A DNA stretch of 64,000 bases from Odobenus rosmarus divergens (GCF_000321225.1 NW_004450323.1:3548262-3612261); one strand, 5' to 3'; shown: positions 20,700 through 32,541, numbered from the stretch's first letter. The notes: a model not told the origin generated them from the sequence alone. Translations and numbers: made by a program.

Positions 20700-22500
20700 T
20701 ATATAAAAGAATATAACATCTCCTGTGACAACCTCTCCCATCTCCATGGGCCATGGGTGAGCTACACTCTGGGCAAACTTTCTATGGTCAATCCTTTTGG
20801 AAACATTAAAAGTAGTTTATATAAAATATGGAATCAGGAAATAGGGAATAGATAAATCAAGACCAAATTCTTTTGCTGGAGTCAGTGAACATTTATTGAT
20901 GGAGAGAGAGAGGGAGATGATGCAAACACTTCAGAGTAAACTAATAAAAGACCTCGAGACCAGGTATGAGTCTGAGAAATAAATAGTCCAGAGATGGATA
21001 GCAGGTCAATTTAGGTGGCTGGGGCAGAATGAAGAGGCTGTAATATCACTTGGAGAGCCAGGCAGACAGTTTTAGAAGCATTTGGTGGGGCAAGAGGCTG
21101 GAGGTTCATGGCAAGAACACTGAAAGATGTGAAGGCTAGAGAATTAAGAGGACATTCTCTCTCTTCCATGGAAGGTTTGCTCTGGAGTCTCATCTCTGAA
21201 CCCGATAAGCACTTAACCTCTGGTCTTTCCTCATCCCTGAAATAAGGAATCGTATTGAATCATCTCCTGGGTCCCTTCTAGCTGACACTCACGGCTTCTG
21301 CCCACGTGAAAATGGATTATTCTGCCGCCTGTGTGCTGGAAGATACTCAGCTTTCAGGTGAACGATGAAATATGCTGGTTAGAGTCAGCTGCTGTTTTGC
21401 TTCTCTGCTCTTTCTCTAGTGTCAGCATGTTATTCCTCTTTAGGAAGAGAATCAGTGCTTAACACAGGAGAGAAAAAACAACTGAAAGATGGCTTTCCAA
21501 GGGGCTTCTGTGCAGCCTGGTAAGACAATCTATCTTCTCCCTCTGCTGATGGTAATAGTCACTGGGGCACCTGACCTTGAGTACTGAGTTGAAGGAACTG
21601 ACGTGCTTTGGATGGGGGTATTAAGGCACTGGAAGTCACATACGTACGCACACATTTTCTGGAATTTATGAGGAATTAGGTTTCTTTTTAAAGGGGAGAA
21701 AAAAGAACAAGCCTAATTGTTCCTTTTCCAAGGTATTTTATATTTACTGGCTTTTTACTGTGCCAGAGATTATTATGAATGGGAAAAGGACATGCTGAGG
21801 ATTTCCTTATGATTTCCATGTTTTCAGGCCTCCCCTTCTTCCACAAGTCTGGTGGGAATCTCAGCAGCCCTGGTGTATGTGCAGAGGCACCAATGCTTCC
21901 TTTCCTTTTGGCCTTGACCTCTGACTCCTTGTACCTCCCTCCCAGTCACCCAGCCAGCTGAGCAGCCAAGCATAGGCCACTCCTCCAGAAGCCCTTGCAG
22001 GTGCCAGCCAGTTACCTGGCAACAGTGAGAATCCTGCTAACAGGAGACAAAACAGCAGTGAAGACCAGAGAGAGCAGCTTCTCCCAGAATCTAAGAGATG
22101 GAAAAGGAAGGGAAGCAAATGGCTCTTTTAATCAATGGCTTTTTATCCCTGCCCACATTGTTATCCTGAATCTCCAACCCCCAATTTCTAGCACCACCTG
22201 GTAAGAATAGCCTCCAATTGGAGAGTTCAATGACAGCAACAGAATTCATATGAAATAGTCTACTCGGGAAGACTCAATAATCACCATTCCCTTGACCCCA
22301 GCTCAGGAACTAATCAACCCTAATTTCCACCTGTGTACACACTGTGTTCAATCCAAGGACATATTCTGACCACCTAACTGTCCTTTCATAATGGCATCCT
22401 AAACAGTGTACTGAGAGGCACTGACAAACAATCACCTTACTTCTTGCCTCCCTGGCCATAATTCTACAATGAGAGGGGGAGTATAAGCATACCAGCGACT
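20700..22500. other. Unassigned DNA
   Basis: 1.8 kb without recognisable exon or repeat. Frames at 21011-22204 overlap on both strands and show no domains. Confidence 0.4.
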
Positions 22501-22502
22501 AA

Positions 22503-22725
22503 TAGCTGGCATTGACTGAATGCTTCCTCTATTCTAGGCACTGCACTGAGCACTGCGCAGACACATTTAGCTTTCCAAGCAGCCCTATGAAATCAACAGT
22601 ATTATTATCTCCATTTTGCAGATAAGAAAACTGAGACTCAGAGTGACCAGTAGTCCAAGATCACACACCAATTAAGAACAGGGGCAACCTTTGAACACTT
22701 ATGTTCTCAACCACTTTGTTATGCA
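22503..22725 (-). mobile_element. MIR SINE, reverse
   Basis: The reverse MIR order is clear: 'ctaggcactgcactgagcac', 'gcagccctatgaaatcaaca', 'attattatctccattttgca', 'gataagaaaactgagactca', then 'caagatcacacaccaatt'. Confidence 0.92.
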
Positions 22726-23079
22726 GATAAAGGGTGAGAGATGGTGGGCTTTGCTAAGATGGAACCTGTCGAGTAAGGCAGAGATGAAAATTGCCAAACT
22801 GTAAGAGTCAGCAGATAAAATGAATTATGCTAAAGTCACCTGACAATGCTAAGAAAACCCTACTCCCTCAGTTAAAGTGGGATTGTGTAGTAAGAGAGTC
22901 AGATCACAATCCCTTTTAGCAGAGTCCTGGAAAACTACATATACACCCACAGGCCATGGAGGCTATAAATGCCAGCTTATTGGGAAGAAGACCTCTGAAG
23001 ACCCTGTCATCCTCATCATTCTGTGACTGGAAGAGAAAAGCGATATGGCCCACGTGAGTCAATGCAAACACAACGGGAT

Positions 23080-23255
23080 TTGGAGTGAGATGACCAGAAT
23101 GTAAGTTCCAGCTTGGCTGTCCACTCACTTTGTGACCTCAAAGAAGTCAAGTCCATAAATATTTATTGTTCCTATGTCTTATGCCAAATGCTGATTGAGG
23201 AGATGAGGATATGAGAATTACCAGACATAGGTCATGTTCTGAGGTGAGATCATGG
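23080..23255. mobile_element. MIR piece next to reverse L2-type end
   Basis: Forward MIR text (23080-23150: 'gggatttggagtgagatgac', 'ccactcactttgtgacctca') passes directly into reverse L2-type text (23155-23255: 'aaatatttattgttcctatg', 'gaggagatgaggatatgaga'). Confidence 0.6.
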
Positions 23256-23298
23256 GTTCATGGAACCAGGAGAATTATGAAAAATTTCCCACATTTTT

Positions 23299-23418
23299 AA
23301 AAAATTTTTTAAAGTTATTATTTAAATTCCAGTTAGTTAACATACAGTGTAATATTGGTTTCAGGTGTACAATTTAGTGATTCAACACTTCCATACAACA
23401 GCTGGTGCTCATCACAAG
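23299..23418 (-). mobile_element. L1 3' end, severely 5'-truncated, reverse
   Basis: About 120 bp of a carnivore L1 3' UTR ('ccagttagttaacatacagt', 'tttcaggtgtacaatttagt') preceded by a T-tract. A perfect 12-bp target duplication tcccacattttt is at 23287-23298 and 23419-23430, so this is a complete, very short retrotransposition product. Confidence 0.93.
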
Positions 23419-23604
23419 TCCCACATTTTTCTTATCCATAGACTGAGATGACTAATTGCAACTTCTGTTGTGAACATCAAACAAGATAACGGTTGTGAAA
23501 AAAACACTTATGGGTGGCATAATATGTCATGCAAAGTTAATGGTGACTTTTAGTGCTAAGATTGAGCTACTAAAGTAATTCACAGATATTACCATGATTT
23601 ATTA

Positions 23605-24165
23605 CCTACATGACTTGACCCCTGCCAACCTCTCCAGCTTGATTTCTGACTAGCGCCCTGTCCCCTCTTCTTGGCCATACAGCCAATATCCCTGCCTCAG
23701 GGTCTTTGCACTGCTGGACATGTACTTATCTCATTTATCCGGATGGCTCATACTTTCATTTCATTCAGATCTCTGCTCAAAGTTATATTCCCCAGAGATG
23801 GCCTCCCCATTCACCTTGTCTAAAATAGAGAACATGTGTGTATACACACACAGAGATATACATACACATTAAACACACACATTATAACATGCACACAGAA
23901 CCCACATGCATACATACAGATATGCTATACACTCAGACACACACACACAAATACACATGTGTCCAAACACAAATCACTATTTCCTTATCCTGCTTTATTT
24001 TAATGCATAGTACTATTTCTTCCTGAAATTATGTTTTTATATGTTTGCTCACATGTTTATTGCCTGACTCCCCCACTAGAATGCAAGCTCCACGAGGGCA
24101 GGGACTTAGTCTTGTTCAAGATTCTATTTTGAGTGCCCAGAGCACTAGCTCATAGCACAGCTCCA
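23605..24165 (+). mobile_element. L2 LINE 3' region, forward, with internal CA-rich tract
   Basis: The L2 order is well preserved: 'ctgccaacctctccagcttg', 'ctgcctcagggtctttgcac', 'tcattcagatctctgctcaa', 'gatggcctccccattcacct', and later 'tagaatgcaagctccacgag' and 'ggcagggacttagtcttgtt'. An ACAC/ATAC-rich simple-sequence expansion occupies 23836-23965. Confidence 0.9.
23836..23965. repeat. CA/CATA-rich simple repeat
   Basis: Imperfect ACACAC and ATACAC units lie inside the L2 copy. Confidence 0.9.
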
Positions 24166-24167
24166 TT

Positions 24168-24445
24168 ATGATCCAGATATAATTCATATACCATACAATT
24201 CCCCTATTTAAAGCATAAAATTCAATGGTTTTTAGTATATTCATGGAGTTGTACAATCACCACCATCAATATCAAAACATTTTCATCTCCTCAGAAAGAG
24301 ATCCAATACCGGTTCACAGCCACTCACCTTCCCCTTCCAAACCTCCCCCAAGGCCTACTAATCTACTTTCTGTTTTGATAAGATTTGTCCATTCTGGACA
24401 TTTCATATAAATGGGATCAAATAATATGTGGTCTTTCAAACATTA
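24168..24445 (-). mobile_element. Old L1 (L1M-type) 3' fragment, reverse
   Basis: The text 'agatataattcatataccat', 'aaaattcaatggtttttagt', 'catggagttgtacaatcacc' and 'ctggacatttcatataaatg' plus 'ggatcaaataatatgtggtc' is the well-known reverse end of old mammalian L1. Confidence 0.88.
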
Positions 24446-27400
24446 AATATTGATGAGTGAATGAAAAAAGTTAAATCCAATTTTTTGCCACACCCTGTAG
24501 ATATTAATAACCCTCAGAAAATTTCCCTCCATGAGTTTCGAGCAGTCTATTATCCAATATAGAAAATGAAGAATTCATTTGGCAAAAATACAGCAAAAAT
24601 CTTATTTATTCATGGTGCATTTCTGGGTTTTTTTATCATGATGTTTTGACAGGAGTTGACCAGAAGCGTCCCTCTGCATTATCAACAGCAAAAAGGAAGG
24701 GCTGACAACAAACAAATACTTGAAACAAAATTCTGAGGGGTCTATTTATTTCCTTAAAAGACCAACTGTTTTCAAACACTGAATTACAAATGATTTAATT
24801 CTGATCTAAGGAGAGGCCAACAAGCCTGGTGCTCTGATATGCTGATTACAAATCATTCTCTATTCATTAAAGCAGAACCTTGATCAGGCAACTTTGGTAG
24901 ACATAACTCCATGCATCCATGGACCTGAAAGTCATAAAATGGCCTTTTATTATCTACAACCATTTCATAATTGACTTCATCAACCAAACCGGCTTTCCCC
25001 TTCAATTATTTTAAATCAGTGAGGATTCAGTGCATAAATATGCTCTTCTCCAACTTACACTGGTAAACCAATTCTCGTATTTGATTCATGTAAGAGCAAA
25101 TGACATCAGCATCTACATCAAACCACGAGCTAAGTTCTTAGAATTGGAATGGAACTTAAGGTCATCAGGTATAGCCTCTCACCCAGGGCTGGAATCCATG
25201 CCATGGCTTTGGCACATCATTGCTCAAGGTTTCCCCCTACCCCACACCATCATTCCAAACAACCTCAAGCGTTGTTCCTTAGAGTAAACCCCCCAAGTAT
25301 CCTAATTTAAAGATTTTTCCCACAGATACATGACTATCTCCCTGCATCTACCTTCTTTTAGTCCAAGTTCTACACCCTAGGGTAATAGAGGGGCAGCCTA
25401 TTTCTTTCTGCCCTGGGCAAGGGAGTCCCTCAAACATCTGAAGACAGCTTGCCTCCCTGGGGATTCTTCCTTGAGCTAAACACCCCCCAGCCCATCTTAC
25501 AACTTGATTTGTAGGCCCTCTTGCTGCGGCACCCCCACACTACTGCCACCCACCCACCCACCTTTCAGATCACCCACCACTGACAAAATTCACTGCAGTC
25601 CTTCAATACAAATCTGCCATGTGGGCATTTAATTACGGACTGCACGATGGAAAGGGGGCCACACATCCTGTTAAATGCAAACACAATAATATGAATTGTT
25701 GAGACTATCAGTGAAATCATCCACACTGAGGGACTTCTTTGGGCTTTTCAGGTTCATTTGTGGGCCAAGGACTGCTTTAAGCTAAAATGAGCAGATTTTC
25801 CCTTTGAACAAAGGACAATATCCATTCAGGAGGTTTGACCCCACAGGTCCTACCTTCAGACACATGTAATTTCAACTGAAGTTATGAACTGAACCAGGAG
25901 AGCCAGAGCTATTTCAGCAGCTGTGAAAACAAAAGCAGTAATAGCAAGATGCTTGCCTCCCTTTAATTTGGAGCTTTCCCAAGCAGAAAAAAGTAAATTT
26001 CGGTGTGCTTCCCACCTAAAGATACCATACAGAGAATGTTGTGTGTTTTTACAAGTCCTTCCAGCGCTTAATCAGCGCTGTAAGGGGAAGGAGTGCAAGC
26101 CTATTTTTGTCAGGGCCACAGAGACCCTACCTCAGTGAGAACACCGCATCTCCTGCCACAACAACAGTCTGGGCTGAGCCACCTGATGGGACATTCTTGA
26201 GGGATTACCTTTCATCCCGGGCAACCATAGGAGTCAGCACATCAATCAGGCCTGCTCAGGGATGGCCACGGATTCCACGCCTTGACACAGGCTATCCACG
26301 GGTAGTTCCTTTCAGGCACAGCCTTTCCTGGCGCAGGCAGCCTGCAGCCTCTGGGGATGTTTGGTCAGATGGGACAGGAGCAGCTTGGTCTCCTTCACTA
26401 GAATTTCCTCCCACTGTGCACCTCCAGCAGGGGGACTGACTGTGCCATGGTGACTGTGGAATGATGCTAAAGTCGGACCTGGGGATAATCCAAGTTGGCT
26501 GCCGCTGACTCATGGAGAATCTAGGCTGCCGCTGTTCTTCCATCAAGCGCCAGTGACTCAGTTGTTTAACTCTTGTGGCAAGACACCTGGAAGCTATTTA
26601 TCTTTTTTACTAAGGACTCATTCACAACGTAAAAATGTAATAACGTTCATTTACCATCACTCCATTACCCTGAGCACCAGATTGCTGCTAATTCAATGCG
26701 GTGCTGATTCACTCCTCACATCACTGAGGCAACATTCTCCTGCAATAGCTATTTATGTCCTAGCACCATCTGAGATACCCTTCAGATACTTTCTGAAATG
26801 TTCAAGTCCCAGAGAGGCAACCCGATCTGACGAGAACAGCTCTGGATGTGGGTCCAGGGAAAGCACGTCTGAAGGTCAGTCAGCCCTCCCGGGGCCATGA
26901 CTGCCAGCTCCAGGGACACCACCCCCTTATCCTCAAACTTGGGTCAGGACAAACTTCCTCAGATTAAGAGAGTCACAGCCCACCTCGGCTCTGGAGCAGT
27001 CCCTTGCTCACTGCAGGCAGGAAGAAGGTGGAGAGACACGTTGGTAGCTGAACATTTGCTTCAGACCCACCAGGGGCCTGGCATGAGAACTTGGTCACCC
27101 TGCATGGCCTCAAATTCCCCATCTTAAAATGAGGATATTTACCCCATATTGAGGGAAGGCAAATAAGTGACGGAATGAGGATAATTACATAGTAGTGGGT
27201 GCATGGACACCTGATATGAGCCATTAGAGGGACAATAGTTGAGCCTATTTATACAATGAGAGAGTCCTTGGGCTTGCTTTCCCCGCCCTCTCTTGCCGAG
27301 GGCCTGAGGTCTCGGCTCAAAGAGTGATCATCAGGAAGAAAACAAGACAAATGCTGTCCTTGCTTCCTGCCTCCATCCCAGGCATCCAGGTGAGAGCAGT

Positions 27401-28600
27401 TGATAAAATGCTTGTGGAGGACTTCGAACTCCCGAGAGACCAATGCTATATGAATAGAAAGTGTTATTATGTCACAAAACACCGGAGAATGGCTTCTCCG
27501 GAAGTCGTCATGCACCAGACAGAGAATAGATGGAATCATTTCTTTTCCTTTCTTCTGATCTCTGGCTAACAGCTTCTTAGCCATTTAAGGAGGATTTAAT
27601 CCACTAGTGGACTGTCCCCATTTGAGGACAGCAGGGCTAAAGTTAGTACTGACCTGAACACGACAACCACAAGGGGGAAGAGACCAGTTTCTCTCTCTAC
27701 TGCTGCAAACTACTCACCTGCCAGTTTGCACACCTGTTCCTTCCCCCAGAGTTTGGGAGACAAAGTCTTCCGTCTGAGTCTCTCCTTTGAAATGTCTTCA
27801 AGCCAAGACAGGCTGAAAAAAACACCTCTATGGCCTTTCTCTCATCCCTGATTTTCACTGCTTTCCTTCAAGGGACCTACTCTTACTGGCCAGCACTGGG
27901 CCTTGTTCTCAGCTGCTAATCATTACTTTGGTTATACTGTAGCCCCCTTAAAGACCCTCCCATAACTACCACCAATCTTAAAGCTCTGAGGAAGAGTCTT
28001 TCCAGGGGCTAAAGAAATTTTTGAGACTAGGGGGCCCACTCTTTTCCCTTCCAATTGCTCCACAAAAGTAGCTTCCAATTCCAGCTTTCCAGTTCGTTCA
28101 TTTCTGAGGGCTACAACTGTATGGTCTAGAGAGAAAGGACCAAGAGAAGGAGTGGACACAGGGCATGAAGATTAACAGGTAGAATTGAAGATGTTTCACT
28201 TAGAAAAGGAGTATCTCAAGGAGATGCATAGGTGTTTCCAAATATGTGAATGTGTGTCACTGTAGTTTGTTTTTGTAATAATAAACTACAAAAATCCATT
28301 CAAGTGAGCTCAACTGAAATGGGTTAGTGACTGGGCTTGTAAGGGGACTCCCAGGGAAATCCAAAAGATGGAACCATAATAGGCCTAGGCCTCCTGGAGA
28401 ATTGGATGGGAGTGGATTTGAAATTAAGGTGGTCTAAACACTACAGTAGCAGAAGCTCAAGTGCCTTTTTATAGAAAAGTCACCTTTCACATGACTCATC
28501 TACAGGCCACCCATCTGCTTCTTCCCCTAACAACTAGCAAATTCTTTTCAAGTTTCTTCATTTAAATATCATTGAGTGAGAATCCCAGTGGCTTGGCTTA
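24446..28600. other. 4.1-kb interval poor in recognisable repeats
   Basis: I find no SINE or L1 insertion across this stretch, only a possible forward MIR scrap at about 27080-27180 ('gcctcaaattccccatctta'). The 25.9-27.6 kb part has more CpG and G/C than its surroundings. Frames up to 132 codons (26041-26439) overlap on both strands without domains, splice logic or start context, so I do not call genes. Old repeats may be present but undetectable by eye. Confidence 0.45.
26062..26080. repeat. Perfect 7-bp inverted repeat around TAATC
   Basis: The arms cagcgct and agcgctg are exact complements flanking taatc. The AGCGCT arms are themselves palindromic. This could be a protein-binding dyad or chance. 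Confidence 0.9.
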
Positions 28601-29028
28601 ATTTTTTTTTAAGACTTTATTTTTTTTTTAGAGCAGTTGTAAGTTCACAGCAAAATTAAGAGAAAGGTACAGAAATTCTCCATATACCCCTGACCCCACA
28701 TATACATAAGCTTTGCCATTATCAACATCCCCCACCAGAGTGGTACATTTGCTACAACTGATGAACCTACACTGACATGGCATAATCACCCAAAGTCCAT
28801 AGTTTACATTAGGGTTCACTCTTGGTGTCAGGCGAATATATAATGACATGTATCCATCATTATAGTATCATACAAACTAGTTTCGCTGCCCTAAGAATCC
28901 TCTGTGCTCTGCCTATTCATCTCTTCTCCCTCACCTCTAATCCCTGGAAACCATTGATTTTTTTACTGTCTCCATAGTTTTGCCTTTTGCAGATGGCCTT
29001 TTTAGATTGACTTCCTTCACTTATAAAC
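28601..29028 (-). mobile_element. Older L1, part 1 (poly-A tail and 3' UTR), reverse
   Basis: A T-tract is followed by 'gagcagttgtaagttcacag', 'tgccattatcaacatccccc', 'agtccatagtttacattagg' and 'gctctgcctattcatctctt', the reverse 3' UTR of an older eutherian L1. It continues at about 30000 after a younger L1. Confidence 0.9.
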
Positions 29029-29446
29029 ATGTTTTTTAATTTTTTTTAATTTAAATTCAATTAAATGTATTATTAGTTTCAGAGGTAGAATTTAGTGATT
29101 CATCAGTTGCATATAACACCCAGTGCTCATCACATCATGTGCCCTCCTCAACGCCCATCACCCAATTACCCCATCCACTCACCCACCTCCACTCCAGCAA
29201 GCCTCAGTTTGTTTCCTATAGTTAAGAGTCTCTTATAGTTTGTCTCCCTCTCTGATTTCATCTTATTTTATTTTCCCCTCCCTTCCCCTCTGATCCTGTT
29301 TTGTTTCTTAAATTCCACATATGAGTAAAATTATACAATTGTCTTTCTCTGATTGACTTATTTTACTTAGCATAATACCCTCTAGCTCCATCCACTTCAT
29401 TGCAAATGGTAAGATTTCATTTTTTGAAGGCTGAGTAATATTCCAC

Positions 29447-29478
<32 letters not shown>

Positions 29479-29990
29479 TATATATATATATACATATATA
29501 TACACCACATCTTCTTTATCCATTCATCTGTCAATGGACATCTAGGTTCTTCCCATATTTTGGCTATTGTGGACATAGCTGCTAATAAACCCTGGGGTGC
29601 AGGTGCCCCTTCAGATCAATACCTAGTACTGCAATTGCTGGGTCATAGGGTAGCTCTATTTTTAACTTTTTGAGGAACCTCCATACTGTTCTCCAGAATG
29701 GTTGTACCAGCTTGCATTCCCACCAGCAGTTTAAGAAGGTTCTCCTTTCTCCACACCCTCGCCAACATCTGTCATTTCCTGAGTTGTTAATTTTAGCCAT
29801 TCTGACTGGTGTGAAGTGGTATCTCATTGTGGTTTTGATTTGTATTTCCCTGATGATGAGTGATGTTGAGCATTTTTTCATGTGTCTGTTGGCCATTTGT
29901 ATGTCTTCTTTGGAGAAATGTCTGCTCGTGTCTTCTGCCAATTTCTTGATAGGACTATTTGTTTTTTGGGTATTGAGTTTGATAAAATAA
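29029..29990 (-). mobile_element. Carnivore L1, 5'-truncated, nested in an older L1
   Basis: The 3' UTR (29035-29300) is followed by the reverse of the ORF2 C-terminal region. Minus-strand translation of 29308-29523 and 29582-29990 gives tracts like 'ILPFAMKWMELEGIML', '[19 protein letters not shown]' and '[19 protein letters not shown]', all from the C-terminal third of L1 ORF2p. Frames are broken between these pieces. There is no reverse-transcriptase core, so it is dead. Confidence 0.93.
29448..29512. repeat. (TG)n/(TA)n microsatellite inside L1 ORF2
   Basis: A GT run is followed by TATATA units, located between 'aatattccac' and 'caccacatcttctttatcc' of the L1. Confidence 0.95.
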
Positions 29991-29999
29991 TAATAATAA

Positions 30000-30735
30000 T
30001 ATGCTTTTAAAGTTCCTCCTTGTCTTTTCATGGTTTGATAGCTCATTTCCTTTTAGCACTGAATAATATTCCATTTCTGGATGCACCAGTTTATTTATTC
30101 ATTCACCTACTGAAGGATATCTTGGTTGCTTCCAAGTTTCGACAGTTATGAATAAAGCTGCTATAATCATCCATGTGCAGGTTTTTGTGTGGACATAAGT
30201 TTTCAACTCCTTTGGATAAATACTAAGAAGCATGGTTGCTGGATCACATGGTAAGAGTATATTTAGGTTTGTTAAGAAACCACCAAATGGTCTTCCAATG
30301 TGGCTGTGCCATTTTGCATTCCCAGCAGCAGTGAATGAATGTTCCTGTTGCTTCACATCCTCACCGGCATTTGGTGTTGTCAGTGTTCCAGATTTTGGCC
30401 ATTCTAATAGGTGTATGGTGGTACTTCATTGTCGTTTTCATTTGCATGTCCATAATGACATATGATGCGGAGCATCTTTTCATATGTTTGCTATCTGTAG
30501 ATCTTCTTTGATGGGGTGTCTGTTAATGTCTTTAGTCCATTTTTTAATCAAATTGTTTTCTCATTATTGAATTTTAGAATTCTTTGTATATTTTGGAAAC
30601 AGTCCTTTATCAGATGTGTTTTTTGTAAATATTTTCTCCCAGTCTCTGGCTTATCTTCTTGTTCACTTGACATTGTCTTCCCAGAGCAAAAGTTTTTAAT
30701 TTTAATGAAGTCCAGCTTACCAATTACTTTTTGGC
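30000..30735 (-). mobile_element. Older L1, part 2 (ORF2 C-terminal region), reverse
   Basis: The text resumes at 'atgcttttaaagttcctcc', exactly where the older L1 at 28601-29028 stopped. Minus-strand translation of 30099-30356 gives 'WHSHIGRPFGGFLTNLN' and 'MIIAALFITVETWKQPRYPS', an ORF2p C-terminal signature. It ends at about 30735 near 'tttttggcagatcaccc'. Confidence 0.9.
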
Positions 30736-30924
30736 AGATCACCCAAATGATAAGTTGTAGTATAGCTGTGGATGGCCTAGCATGGATCAGGGATCCACCT
30801 CTCTTTCACTCAGCTATAGCAAGAGGGTGGAGTTAAGTGGTATAAAATTTTAAAAAATTGCTCCTGCTCTGGCAATCTGGTCTGTGAGCAAGGCAGCAGG
30901 AACTTCTCCTCAAAAGAAGCATGT

Positions 30925-31168
30925 AAGGATGAGCAAAGTAGCATGGAGGGAAAGGGCATAGATCCTGGAGTCACACTGCCTGGTTTGATTTTGTGCACAA
31001 CGGATAAAACTTGAGCAAGTCACTCATCTTCTCTGTGACTCAATTTGCTCAATTATGAGGTGGGAAAAAATAAGATTGTTGAAAAGATTAATTAAGCAAT
31101 CCATATAAGGCACTTAAAATAGTGCCTAGCATAAAGTAGTGCTCAGTAAATACCTGCTATTGTTAATC
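30925..31168 (+). mobile_element. MIR SINE, forward
   Basis: 'gggcatagatcctggagtca', 'cactgcctggtttgattttg', 'gagcaagtcactcatcttct' and the 3' end 'tgcctagcataaagtagtgc' + 'tcagtaaata' follow the complete MIR order. Confidence 0.92.
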
Positions 31169-31172
31169 TGTC

Positions 31173-31342
31173 CAGTACCATGCTTCTCCAGCTTTAATGT
31201 GAATATGAATACTTGAGGAGCTTTTAAAATGCAGATTCCAGTTGAGTAGATACAGAATGAGACCTGAGATTCTGCATGTCTAATTAGCCTCCAGGTGATG
31301 TCAAGGTTTTTGGTGTATGTCTCACATTTTGAATAGCCAGGC
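31173..31342 (+). mobile_element. MER5A-like DNA transposon
   Basis: 'cagtaccatgcttctccagc', 'gagcttttaaaatgcagatt', 'gacctgagattctgcatgtc' and 'ctccaggtgatgtcaagg' follow the MER5A order. It directly abuts the MIR. Confidence 0.8.
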
Positions 31343-31637
31343 TTTAGTACACAGCACATGGGGAAGAGGGACTACACTATCTCTGGGGAAAAGAACTACT
31401 ATAGTCTTTAAATTAAAAAAAAAGCAAACTTCAACTCAAAATAAGAAAGAACTTTCTATTAAATAAAGTCATCCTTAAATAGACTATATGAGCTGCTTTG
31501 CTTTGTAAGATAGTGAGTTCCCCTTCTAGAAGTAGGACCAATGTCTCCATTAGGTATAGGAGGCAAGTGCCTAAGGCCTGTGATTCCTTTAGGGACACAC
31601 AAAATGTTTTAATTTTAACTTCTTTTAAAATCAGAAG

Positions 31638-31833
31638 AGGGGCGCCTGGGTGGCTCAGTCGGTTAAGCGGCTGCCTCGGCTCAGGTCATGATCCCAGGAT
31701 CCTGGGATCGAGCCCCGCATCCAGCTCCCTGCTTCTCCCTCTTCCTCTGCCTCTCCCCCTGCTTGTGAACGCTCTCTCTCTTTCTCTGTCAAACAAATAA
31801 ATAAAATCTTTTAAAAAAATAAATAAATAAAAT
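31638..31833 (+). mobile_element. CAN-SINE, young-looking, forward
   Basis: The head is near consensus with intact CpG (ggggcgcctgggtggctcag, tcggttaagcggctgcctcg) and box B gggatcgagcccc. The tail has AAATAAATAAAATCTTTT and further AAATA units. Target duplication aaaatcagaag is at 31627-31637 and 31834-31844. Confidence 0.97.
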
Positions 31834-32150
31834 AAAATCAGAAGAAAAATGAATACATAATCATGTATCCAGCCTGGATTATAGTCAGTAGTACCAATAG
31901 AGTCATAAAATAGAATTTTAAACATTTTTTATAGAACAAGAAGCCTACAAAAGCAAATGTGCCTGACACTATGAAATTCATAATGTGGCCCTGACAGGAT
32001 GTGTTCACAGGATTTGAGCTTGAGATAAAGGATGGAGATGAAGGAATGCTAAGTTTCCTTCTGACTTTGACAGTCAATGTCTCTTCTAAGATTCTATGAC
32101 TTTGTTCTAGGTCTGCTACCTCAAACCTCACATCTGCAAAATTCACTTCC

Positions 32151-32301
32151 TGCAAGTATGCAGAGTGGCAGGAAGGGGAAGAGGGAGAAGCAGGCTCCCT
32201 GCTGAGCAAAGAGCCTGATGCTCATGCTCCATCCCAGGACCCTGGGATCATGACCTGAACCGAAGGCAGACGCTTAACTGACTGAGCCACCCAGGTGCCC
32301 C
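32151..32301 (-). mobile_element. CAN-SINE lacking its 3' tail, reverse
   Basis: The head and body are clear, ending in the complement of GGGGCACCTGGGTGGCTCAG. On the left the copy fades near 'gcaagtatgcagagtggcag' and has no T-tract, GA-repeat or AATAAA region. I found no target duplication. This is a 3'-truncated copy. Confidence 0.93.
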
Positions 32302-32509
32302 TTAAATAAAGTATGATTTTTATTCTTACAAAATACATTTGATTCCAGAAGCGTTTTGCAGACATTTCCTCATTAATATAAATTGCTTTATCAAAGACAG
32401 TGGAATTTTATTTTGTTTTCACTTTTAAAGTGAAAAATGAAGCTAAGAAAAAATTGAGAGGTATACTTTGAAACTCAGTGAAAGAGAAAAAAATGCCTAC
32501 AACGATGGC

Positions 32510-32541
32510 TATTATTATTATTATTATTATTAATTATTATT
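32510..32541. repeat. (ATT)n microsatellite
   Basis: About ten ATT units with one interruption. Confidence 0.97.

Noticed and set aside
26041..26439. 132-codon open frame on the plus strand
   Set aside because: It overlaps another frame on the opposite strand, has no recognisable domain and no splice or promoter context, and lies where base composition favours long frames.
27932..28159. 75-codon minus-strand frame with protein-like composition
   Set aside because: It looks globular at first glance, but I can match it to no family and see no exon boundaries or transcript signals. Not called.
29582..30046. 154-codon minus-strand frame as a possible gene
   Set aside because: It is the C-terminal part of L1 ORF2p in a 5'-truncated element.
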